Part shown: positions 7,334 through 15,268 of the stretch, in pieces | Layout: each line of letters opens with the position of its first letter | Position numbering within the stretch: position 1 is the first letter of the stretch | From: SZUA-444 sp965226565 | Lineage (GTDB): Bacteria > Bacillota > Clostridia > Oscillospirales > Ruminococcaceae | Direction of reading: 5' to 3' | DNA length: 64,000 nt | Assembly: GCA_965226565.1 (NCBI GenBank) | Contig: CBDDDI010000004.1 | Location: 124,001-188,000, forward strand | Translations under genes and position numbers: made by a program | The notes under the pieces: generated by a model | What the model was told of the DNA's origin: nothing | Databases searched by the model: none | What the model saw: only the letters and a program-made list of their open reading frames with translations

Positions 7334-10012
7334 TTAATATATAATGCTAGTTACCAAATGAATTGCCATAGGAAAAACATATATAACAACAACAGTTAAT
7401 ATTGATAAACACCAAAAACTAAACAAAATAAACTTTTCTAAATTAGGTCTTGATTTATAACCTTTTTTCTTAAATCTTAATGATAAAAATATTAATAATC
7501 CTATTCCTATAATACTAACTATAATAAACTGCCAACCATACGAGGAATATTCCAACACAATTTTATTTTGTCCTTGTTTTAATGGTATTGCCATAAATGT
7601 TCCAAGTGTTTTAATAGCCTTAACATCTTCTCCATTAACTGTCACATCAAAACCTTTGCTATATGGAATTGTAAGCAATAAATATTCATCAAGATTTTTA
7701 GAATCTGCATTAACAATAATATCATTACCAGATACTTTAACATCAGCTTGATTAAAAGTATTTATACCTTTTTCAAGCTCATTCATATCCATTCCAAATA
7801 CACCAAAAGACTTAACTTTACCAGATTTAAGTGTAATTAATTCAACAGAAACTTTTTCATTTTCAAATTCACCAAGACAAATCATACCATTAGATGTTTT
7901 AGAAGGATAACTCTTCTTTAAAGTATATCCATTAACACAAATATTAAAACTTGAATTGTGAGGTTCAGTAAGATGAGTTGTTAAATCACAAAAGCAATCA
8001 AAATAAAGTTTTTGTTTTCCTTTTACATCAATATCGTATTTAATAGTACCTATATTATCAACAGTGTAAACAAAACTATCTTCAATCTTTTCAATATCAA
8101 CTCCATTAGTTGACGTATAATCATATTTAGTAATAAAATCTTCTTCTCTATCTGTAAAAATCTCATACAACATTTGTTGACTTTCAATTCTATCCGAATT
8201 ATTAATATCTTGAAGCTCTTTTACTTGATGAGCAGAAATAACATTTCCTAAAGAAAGGTTATTTTTATTTTTAACAATATTATAAACTTTATTTTTATAT
8301 ACAATATCTTCATTATCATTTATAAAAAAGAAATTATTAATTGTATATTTATTTCCTAACAAAGCATCAACAAAATCTGTTGATCCATTAGAATTAACTT
8401 CCATCCAATAAGAAGAGTAACCTAATTTTTTCATAGTGTAAATATAGTCACTATTTATTAATGATGTATAATGTGCTAAAGAATTATATCCCATTGCACC
8501 TACTAAATTAACATCAAAATATTTCTTTTTAACTTTAACTCTATAAGTTGAATCATCATCAATTTTTTCTGATAAACTTATAGAATCTTTATAATTTATT
8601 GTAGATCTAGCTCCATTTGCAACAAATACCATAGAATTAAACAAACATTCACCTACTACAAAAATGCATAAGAAAACAGAAAAGACTGTTTTAGAAATTT
8701 TCTTTGAAGAATAAAAAACAAAAATTGATATTATAACAATAAGTGCAGATAGCGCATAAAAAACATATAATCCTAAAAACGAATTTGATGACCATAAAGT
8801 TGTCGCATAAGATTTCAAAATATCATTTTCATTTTCAATTAATCTAATAATAATATAATAAAATTCTACTAATAAAATACAAGAAATCACAAAATATAAA
8901 GTACTATATTTTTTTGTTTTTATAGCTGAATATCTGTTAGCTTTACTAATAATAACTGCAGCTAATAACAATCCTAAAAATACTGTTATATAACCATATC
9001 TAACAGGAAAAGCTTGATAACTACCAGTGTGCCACATCTTATTTATCGGTTCAATCACAACAGGTATAAGAAGTAATATATATGTTATAAATAATACAAG
9101 AACTTTTTTATTTTTCAACACATTAAAGAAGAAAATTATTAAAGGAACAGCAAGTATTATTGATGTGCAAAATAAAAAACTTAATGTAGTAGGCAAAGCA
9201 GTAAGCGTTTCGCTTGATACTAAACTTTGCAAAATAGAAGTTTCTCTAGCTGAAGTCAAATACTGACTTAATGCCATAGCCAAAACAGGAGAACAAATCA
9301 AAACCGAAAGAAAAGATCCTATACCAAAAAACATAGTGGCTTTTTTTCTTTTTTCTTTTTCAACTGCAAGCAATATGTATAATGCAAAAATTATAATTAA
9401 GAATATAGCAATCATATATCCAAGATAAAATTGGAATAATATCATTAAACTCAAACACACTACATATGGAACTAATTTGTATTCTGTCACAAGCATATTA
9501 AATGCAATAATAAGCAGTGGAAACATATACATAACATCAAGCCATGTGTCTAATTGATAAAACAACATAGCATATCCACATAACGCATAGCTTACAGACA
9601 AAGCTACAATTTGAAGTGACGTCAATTTATTAAAAAATCTTTTAAAACATATGCTTGCTGTAACTCCAGACAACATAAATTTCAATACTATCATTATATT
9701 AATATAAAAAATCAGATTTTCTTTTGAAATAAATACTGAGAAAAGAGAAAATGGACTTGACGCTAAAAATAGAAACATTGCAGTGAAATCCATTCCACCA
9801 GCATTAACCATCGAAAACATAGTGCCTTGTTTTCCAAGCATAACATCTCTAAACTGCAATAATATAGGAAAATTTTGTTGAGCCATATCGCCCCAATTTA
9901 ATGCTTTAGTTCCAAATGGAAATAAATCTGCTTTATAGTAAATAGCTAGAACAATAAATAGTACAGTAATAGCTGAAAAAAACATTTCTTGATATCTTTT
10001 TATTTTATTCAT
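7334..10012 (-). CDS. YfhO-family multi-spanning membrane protein (putative glycosyltransferase)
   Basis: 892 residues with roughly a dozen transmembrane segments in the first 470 residues, a large extracellular beta-rich region, and a final pair of membrane helices near the C-terminus. This is the architecture of YfhO-family proteins, GT-C-like enzymes linked in Bacillus and Listeria to decorating teichoic acid. An acidic motif WGDMAQQ in the first outer loop fits the GT-C active-site loop. ATG at 10012 with TTGAGG 6 bases upstream. It is convergent with the phage-type cassette and shares its terminator. The substrate cannot be told from the sequence. Confidence 0.8.
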   Translation of the reverse strand: MNKIKRYQEMFFSAITVLFIVLAIYYKADLFPFGTKALNWGDMAQQNFPILLQFRDVMLGKQGTMFSMVNAGGMDFTAMFLFLASSPFSLFSVFISKENLIFYINIMIVLKFMLSGVTASICFKRFFNKLTSLQIVALSVSYALCGYAMLFYQLDTWLDVMYMFPLLIIAFNMLVTEYKLVPYVVCLSLMILFQFYLGYMIAIFLIIIFALYILLAVEKEKRKKATMFFGIGSFLSVLICSPVLAMALSQYLTSARETSILQSLVSSETLTALPTTLSFLFCTSIILAVPLIIFFFNVLKNKKVLVLFITYILLLIPVVIEPINKMWHTGSYQAFPVRYGYITVFLGLLLAAVIISKANRYSAIKTKKYSTLYFVISCILLVEFYYIIIRLIENENDILKSYATTLWSSNSFLGLYVFYALSALIVIISIFVFYSSKKISKTVFSVFLCIFVVGECLFNSMVFVANGARSTINYKDSISLSEKIDDDSTYRVKVKKKYFDVNLVGAMGYNSLAHYTSLINSDYIYTMKKLGYSSYWMEVNSNGSTDFVDALLGNKYTINNFFFINDNEDIVYKNKVYNIVKNKNNLSLGNVISAHQVKELQDINNSDRIESQQMLYEIFTDREEDFITKYDYTSTNGVDIEKIEDSFVYTVDNIGTIKYDIDVKGKQKLYFDCFCDLTTHLTEPHNSSFNICVNGYTLKKSYPSKTSNGMICLGEFENEKVSVELITLKSGKVKSFGVFGMDMNELEKGINTFNQADVKVSGNDIIVNADSKNLDEYLLLTIPYSKGFDVTVNGEDVKAIKTLGTFMAIPLKQGQNKIVLEYSSYGWQFIIVSIIGIGLLIFLSLRFKKKGYKSRPNLEKFILFSFWCLSILTVVVIYVFPMAIHLVTSIIY

Positions 10013-10046
10013 ATTAACCTCAAAATATATATTTAGTTTGACCTAT

Positions 10047-10062
10047 AATATGATATCATATT
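10047..10062. repeat. 16-base perfect palindrome upstream of the YfhO-type gene
   Basis: AATATGATATCATATT is perfectly self-complementary and lies 35 bases upstream of the start codon, where a promoter -10 region would be. Possible operator; AT-rich sequence makes chance possible. Confidence 0.35.
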
Positions 10063-10203
10063 TTACCAATTAATTCAATGTTTATTTTATAATATTTTTT
10101 ACATTTATTATATCTTGCTATTATTACAATATATGTAATTTCATTAATATTAACCATATATGTTTTAATATTTTTAAATATACAGAAAATATTTCATAAA
10201 TAA

Positions 10204-10271
10204 AAATGTCACTATTCATATGTAAAATGCTGTATTTTTTTACCCAAATACAGCTACTTTCTGTGACATTT
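10204..10271. repeat. Nested inverted repeat upstream of the radical SAM gene
   Basis: Outer arms AAATGTCAC (10204-10212) and GTGACATTT (10263-10271) enclose inner arms GCTGTATTT (10229-10237) and AAATACAGC (10246-10254). The outer right arm touches the -35 of the following promoter, so this could be a binding site for a regulator or a cruciform. It is not a simple terminator, since no T-run follows the inner stem. Confidence 0.55.
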
Positions 10272-10298
10272 GACATTTTATTTAACACATGATATAAT
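10270..10298 (+). promoter_or_regulatory. Consensus sigma-A promoter of the radical SAM gene
   Basis: TTGACA (10270-10275) and TATAAT (10293-10298) with a 17-base spacer; both hexamers are perfect matches. Confidence 0.9.
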
Positions 10299-10327
10299 AA
10301 TAAAATAATAAAAATAGGGTGGCGGTT

Positions 10328-11362
10328 ATGAAAAATTTAGTTGACAAGTTGTACTCTACGCACTCATTAACAGACGACGAGTTTCTAGCACTTTTAAATT
10401 CTTCTGACCCTGGTTTACAAAGCTATATATTTAGTAAAGCAAGACAATCTTACTATTCAATTCACGAAAACGACATTTATTTATCTGGTATTATTGACAT
10501 TGCAAATTTTTGCAAATATGACTGTCACTTTTGTAATTTAAGATTAAGCAATACTGAAACTAAAAAATTTCAGTTAGATAAAGATACTATATTATCTTAT
10601 ATCGAAAAAGCTTATAAAAATGGTATTAAGTCATTTATTTTTAGAAGTGGAGATATGGGAAACACTTTTGATCAAAAAATATATGATATTATAAAATATA
10701 CCAAAGAAAAATATTCTGATATTGTTGTTACACTAAATATTGGCGAAAGAACCAAAGAAGAATATAAACGTTTTTATGAAGCTGGAGCTTCTGTTTGCAT
10801 GTGTAATATAATGAGTACTGATGAAGAATTATTTAGAATTTTACATCCATCTACTATTTCTTATGAAAAGAAAATGGCTTCTTATAACGATTTATTAGAT
10901 ATAGGATTTAAAGTTGGTGTATCCTTATTTGTAGGTGCGCCTTATCAAAATATGGTTCATATATTAAAAGATTTTAAATTTCTTTTAGAAAAAAAACCAT
11001 TTTGTGTAGTAATAATTCCTTTTGTTCCTAGAAGGATGTCTATGTTTAAAGATTTTCCGGCTGTTTCTCATGAATTTGCTGCAAAAATAACATCACTAAT
11101 TAGAATTATGTTACCAAATACTATTATGCCAAATAATATGCATATTTTAAGCAACTCTAAAGATATTATTAAACTTGGTATTCTTACTGGATGTAATGTA
11201 ATTACTCCATGTATTTCAGATTCTACATCTGATGATTTCTTGTATAATCATAATGACATTATGGAAGTTAAACATCAATCTCCAAATTCAGTAAATAACT
11301 TAAAGAGATTTTATACTAAGCTAGGTTATAACTTAGTTACAGATATTGATAAATTAAAATAA
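10328..11362 (+). CDS. Radical SAM protein of the HydE/PylB/BioB group
   Basis: 344 residues. The radical SAM cluster motif CKYDCHFC (CxxxCxxC) follows IDIANF, and the order of later segments (SFIFRSGDMGN, VTLNIGERTKEEYKRFYEAGA, ILHPSTISYEKKMASYNDLLDIGFKVGVSLFVGAPYQ in part, IMLPNTIMPNN, GILTGCNVITPCIS) follows HydE, the [FeFe]-hydrogenase maturase, and PylB, methylornithine synthase. Neither HydF/HydG nor pyrrolysine genes are in the window, so the reaction is open. ATG 10328 is preferred over the in-frame GTG 10319 because AGGGTGG lies just upstream of it. It has its own consensus promoter and terminator, so it is a single-gene unit. Confidence 0.8.
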   Translation: MKNLVDKLYSTHSLTDDEFLALLNSSDPGLQSYIFSKARQSYYSIHENDIYLSGIIDIANFCKYDCHFCNLRLSNTETKKFQLDKDTILSYIEKAYKNGIKSFIFRSGDMGNTFDQKIYDIIKYTKEKYSDIVVTLNIGERTKEEYKRFYEAGASVCMCNIMSTDEELFRILHPSTISYEKKMASYNDLLDIGFKVGVSLFVGAPYQNMVHILKDFKFLLEKKPFCVVIIPFVPRRMSMFKDFPAVSHEFAAKITSLIRIMLPNTIMPNNMHILSNSKDIIKLGILTGCNVITPCISDSTSDDFLYNHNDIMEVKHQSPNSVNNLKRFYTKLGYNLVTDIDKLK

Positions 11363-11371
11363 TAAATATTT

Positions 11372-11406
11372 AAAGGAACTTTGTTAAATTAAAAGTTCCT
11401 TTTTTG
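11372..11406 (+). terminator. Terminator of the radical SAM gene
   Basis: AAAGGAACTT pairs with AAGTTCCTTT and is followed by a T-run. Confidence 0.85.
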
Positions 11407-11417
11407 TTGCCTAAAAT

Positions 11418-11450
11418 AAAAAAACCTTGTTATTACAACAAGGTTTTTTA
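11418..11450 (-). terminator. Terminator of the glg operon
   Basis: AAAACCTTGTT pairs with AACAAGGTTTT around a short loop, immediately downstream of glgA on the minus strand and flanked by T-runs on both strands. Confidence 0.88.
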
Positions 11451-11453
11451 TTA

Positions 11454-12863
11454 TTACATATCTTTATATAATCCCATATAAAGTTCTGCTGATTGATTCC
11501 AGCTGAAATCTTGACGCATTGCATGACTTACAAGTTTTCCCCACATAACTCTTTTATCATAATATTCTCTAGCTCTACCTAAAGCAAATAGCATATCATG
11601 AGCATTATATGATTTAAATGTAAATCCTGTACCATTTTTGTCTCCACAATCTCTAATGCTATCTTTTAAGCCACCTGTCTCACGAACAATTGGAATTGTA
11701 CCGTATCTAAGAGCAACCATTTGAGCAAGTCCACATGGCTCACTTTTTGATGGCATTAAGAACATGTCTACTCCAGCATAAATCTTTCTTGCTAGATCAG
11801 GTCTAAATCCAAGAGTAACACTAACTCTATCTGGATATCTATGATGCATTTCCATAAAGAAATCCTCATAAATTTTTTCACCACTACCAAGAATAACAAA
11901 TTTATATCCTTGAGCCAAAATATCTTCAAAAACATATTTAATTAAATCAATACCTTTATGAGCCACAAACCTTGTAACTACACCAATAACCGGTTCTTTT
12001 CCTGGAGCTAAACCAAGTTCTTTAAGCAATTTTTCTTTTGAAACTGCCTTACCAGCTTTTTCTTTAACAGAATAATTTTTATAAATTGATTCATCAGTTT
12101 CAGGATCATAAGATTTAATATCAATACCATTTAAGAAACCACAAAGCTTGTATTGTTTAGATTCCAAAATTTTATCCAAACCATGAGCAAACCAAGGATC
12201 AAGAATTTCTTTTGAATAAGTTGGAGAAACAGTTGTAATTTTATCAGCTGTTTCAATAGCACCTTTCATAAAGTTAAGGCAACCATCATATTCAAGTATC
12301 TCAGAATGATACATTGGAATTCCAACAATTTCAGTTAATATTTCAAGACCATATTTGCCTTGATATTGAATATTATGAATCGTAAAGACTGTTTTAATAT
12401 CTTCATAACCAGGTCTGTATTTATAAAAAATACTATAATAAACTGGTACAAGTGCAGTCTGCCAATCATTTGCATTAATCACATCTGGTTTAAAATCAAT
12501 ATGAGAGATTAACTCTAAAACGGCTCTTGAGAAAAATATAAATCTTTCTGCATCATCATAGAAACCATATATTCCATCTCTTAAAAAATAATACTCATTA
12601 TCAAGAATGTAATATGTAACTCCATTATGTTTCGCCTCAAAAACACCACAATATTGTTTTCTCCAAGCTACATCAACTGAGAAATTTGTAACATAAGTCA
12701 TAGTATCTTTAAGTTCTTGAGCAATTGCCGAATATAGAGGAATTACTACACGGCAATCGTTGCCTTGTTCATTCAATGCTGCTGGCAAAGAGCCTGCAAC
12801 GTCTGCAAGACCACCTGAAGCAATAAACGGTCTAGCTTCGCTTGCACAATATAATATATTCAT
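11454..12863 (-). CDS. glgA: Glycogen synthase (ADP-glucose), GT5
   Basis: Transfers glucose from ADP-glucose to the non-reducing end of glycogen. 469 residues, normal for bacterial GlgA. The ADP-glucose loop is ASGGLADVAGSLP near the N-terminus; C-terminal GT-B motifs include VTRFVAHKGIDLI, FLMPSKSEPCGLAQMVALRYGTIPIV (with the conserved Glu of SEPCG) and a GTGFTF segment. ATG 12863 follows AAAGGGATGA. It is the last gene of glgB-glgC-glgD-glgA, 24 bases after glgD, and is followed by a strong terminator. Confidence 0.96.
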   Translation of the reverse strand: MNILYCASEARPFIASGGLADVAGSLPAALNEQGNDCRVVIPLYSAIAQELKDTMTYVTNFSVDVAWRKQYCGVFEAKHNGVTYYILDNEYYFLRDGIYGFYDDAERFIFFSRAVLELISHIDFKPDVINANDWQTALVPVYYSIFYKYRPGYEDIKTVFTIHNIQYQGKYGLEILTEIVGIPMYHSEILEYDGCLNFMKGAIETADKITTVSPTYSKEILDPWFAHGLDKILESKQYKLCGFLNGIDIKSYDPETDESIYKNYSVKEKAGKAVSKEKLLKELGLAPGKEPVIGVVTRFVAHKGIDLIKYVFEDILAQGYKFVILGSGEKIYEDFFMEMHHRYPDRVSVTLGFRPDLARKIYAGVDMFLMPSKSEPCGLAQMVALRYGTIPIVRETGGLKDSIRDCGDKNGTGFTFKSYNAHDMLFALGRAREYYDKRVMWGKLVSHAMRQDFSWNQSAELYMGLYKDM

Positions 12864-12887
12864 TTAATCATCCCTTTCTCACAAACT

Positions 12888-14012
12888 TTAAACACTCGCT
12901 CCTTTTTCTAAAAGCATCGGATATGTTGCTGCACCAGACAATGTACTATAATCATTAATTCTTACTTTCTTATCGCTAATCAAATAACTTACATCTGATT
13001 TTTTACCTACAACAGTGTCTTGCATTAAAATAGAATTAGAAATTTTTGTTCCTTTGTCTACTTTAACACCTCTAAATATAATAGAGTTTTCAACAGTACC
13101 TTCAATAGTACAACCATCTGCAACAAGTGAATTTTTCACTTTTGATTCTTCACCATATTTACATGGAGCATTATCACAAACTTTAGTATAAATAGGAGTT
13201 TTTCTAGGAAACAATTCTTCTCTAACTTCTTTTTCAAGCAAATCAAGATTCGCTTTATAATAACTAGCAAGAGAATCAATTTTTCTAAAATAATTTTGAT
13301 AATCATAAACATGGATATGTAATTGATTAACTTTTGACTGTAAAATATCTTTAGAAAAGCTCAAAAGATTTCTAGCTTTTGAATGTCTAATTATTTCCGT
13401 TAAAAAATCCTTTTTCATAACAAACATATTTAATCCTAAATTAAGCTCACCACTTATTTGAGGATTAATAAGAACACCTGTTACCTTTCCATTTCTATTA
13501 GTTTCATAAACAGTAGCAACACTTGTATCATCTTTAGAATACTCAGCTTTGTTACTAACAACAGTTATATCTGCACCTGTTTCAATATGTTCTTCAATAA
13601 TCGGTGTGAAATTCATATTAGTTACTACATCACAATCAGTCATAACAACATAATCAGCTACCGAATATTCAATAAACCTTGAAATGCCACATAATGCTTC
13701 AAGTCTACCTCTATAAATTCCTTGAGAGACATTAGAAAATGGAGGTAAAATATGCAATCCACCTTTTTTTCTAGATAAATCCCAAGCACTACCAGAGCCT
13801 AAATGATCAATCAAACTTTGAAAGTTTGATTTTGTAATAACTCCTACTTCAGAAATACCTGAATTAACCATATTAGATAATGGAAAATCAATTAATCTAT
13901 ACCTACCACCAAACATAACTGATCCCATAGTCCTTTTTTTAGTTAATTCCGTAATGGATGAATCATGCATATTTGAAAAAACAAGACCTAAAACGCTGCC
14001 AATGTAAGGCAT
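12888..14012 (-). CDS. glgD: Glucose-1-phosphate adenylyltransferase regulatory subunit GlgD
   Basis: 374 residues. In Firmicutes GlgD is a weakly active or inactive partner that forms a hetero-oligomer with GlgC and activates it. Here the N-terminal nucleotide-binding loop is replaced by VLGLVFSNMHDSSITELTKKR instead of the LAGGQGSRL type seen in GlgC, while the FGGRYRLIDFPLSN motif and the C-terminal left-handed beta-helix are kept. The missing phosphate-binding loop fits a non-catalytic role. ATG 14012 has GGAGG 6 bases upstream, 15 bases after glgC. Confidence 0.93.
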   Translation of the reverse strand: MPYIGSVLGLVFSNMHDSSITELTKKRTMGSVMFGGRYRLIDFPLSNMVNSGISEVGVITKSNFQSLIDHLGSGSAWDLSRKKGGLHILPPFSNVSQGIYRGRLEALCGISRFIEYSVADYVVMTDCDVVTNMNFTPIIEEHIETGADITVVSNKAEYSKDDTSVATVYETNRNGKVTGVLINPQISGELNLGLNMFVMKKDFLTEIIRHSKARNLLSFSKDILQSKVNQLHIHVYDYQNYFRKIDSLASYYKANLDLLEKEVREELFPRKTPIYTKVCDNAPCKYGEESKVKNSLVADGCTIEGTVENSIIFRGVKVDKGTKISNSILMQDTVVGKKSDVSYLISDKKVRINDYSTLSGAATYPMLLEKGASV

Positions 14013-14027
14013 ATTAATCCTCCTCTT

Positions 14028-15224
14028 CTACATATCTTCTGAAATTATTTTAGCCGGTAAAACTTTCTTATTAGGCGAAATTTTTATGTTATTTCCAACT
14101 ACCGCCACTTTTAATTCACTTTTATCATCTTTTGGAACTGCACCAATTTTTGATTCTTCACCAATAATACTATTCTCACCAACAATAGAATATTCCACAA
14201 TTGCACCAGATTTTATTTGAGATCCAGGCATTATTATACTATTTTTTACTTTTGCACCTTTTTCAATTATAACACCATCAAAAACCAATGATTTTGATAC
14301 AACACCTTCTATATCAGTTCCTTCAGTGATAATTGAATTATCCACCTTACCTTTTTTACCAACAAAATGAGGTGGCATTATTGGATTTCTTGAATATATT
14401 TTCCATGCAGTATCGTAAAGATCAATAGGAATATTAGGATTTAATAAATCCATATTTGCTTCCCACAAACTATTAATTGTTCCAACATCTTTCCAATATC
14501 CATCAAACTTATATGCAACCATTTTTTCGTTTGACTGGAGCATTTTAGGAATAATATTTTTACCAAAATCCTTTGTGGCTTCTTTATCTTCTTCGTTTTC
14601 AATTAAATATTTCCTTAGTTTATCATATTTAAATATATAAACACCCATAGATGCTAATGTGCTTTGAGGTTTTTCAGGTTTTTCCTGAAATTGTGTAATC
14701 ACATTTTCATTATTAACAGACATTATTCCAAATCTAGAAGCTTCCTCAATAGGAACGTCAATTACCGCAATTGTACAATCAGCTTCTTTTTCTTTTGCAA
14801 AAGAAAGCATTTTACTATAATCCATTTTATAAATATGATCACCTGATAAAATTGCTACATATTCAGGTTCATATCTATCTATAAATGCAAGATTTTGATA
14901 TATCGCATTTGCTGTTCCTGAATACCATCCTGAACCTTTAGATTTTTGATATGGTGGAAGTATAAAAACTCCTCCATGATTTCTGTCTAAATCCCAAGGT
15001 TGACCGTTACCAATATAATTATTTAATACAAGAGGCTGATATTGTGTTAATACACCCACTGTATCAATTCCAGAATTTATACAATTTGATAACGCAAAAT
15101 CAATTATTCGATATTTCCCACCAAAAGATACTGCTGGTTTTGCTATTTTTTCTGTTAAAGCATATAGTCTGCTACCCTGTCCTCCTGCTAACAACATAGC
15201 AACACATTCTTTTTTATTATACAT
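14028..15224 (-). CDS. glgC: Glucose-1-phosphate adenylyltransferase, catalytic subunit
   Basis: Makes ADP-glucose from ATP and glucose-1-phosphate, the committed step of glycogen synthesis. 398 residues. MLLAGGQGSRLYALTEKIAKP is the nucleotide-binding loop with its catalytic Lys, followed by FGGKYRIIDFALSN, ILSGDHIYKMDY and FDGYWKDVGT; the C-terminal half is a hexapeptide-repeat beta-helix. ATG 15224 is preceded by TTAGGTAGGTG. It lies 44 bases after glgB in the same operon. Confidence 0.96.
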   Translation of the reverse strand: MYNKKECVAMLLAGGQGSRLYALTEKIAKPAVSFGGKYRIIDFALSNCINSGIDTVGVLTQYQPLVLNNYIGNGQPWDLDRNHGGVFILPPYQKSKGSGWYSGTANAIYQNLAFIDRYEPEYVAILSGDHIYKMDYSKMLSFAKEKEADCTIAVIDVPIEEASRFGIMSVNNENVITQFQEKPEKPQSTLASMGVYIFKYDKLRKYLIENEEDKEATKDFGKNIIPKMLQSNEKMVAYKFDGYWKDVGTINSLWEANMDLLNPNIPIDLYDTAWKIYSRNPIMPPHFVGKKGKVDNSIITEGTDIEGVVSKSLVFDGVIIEKGAKVKNSIIMPGSQIKSGAIVEYSIVGENSIIGEESKIGAVPKDDKSELKVAVVGNNIKISPNKKVLPAKIISEDM

Positions 15225-15268
15225 AAAGCACCTACCTAAGTATTGTTATATTTTATAGTAATTTGTTT

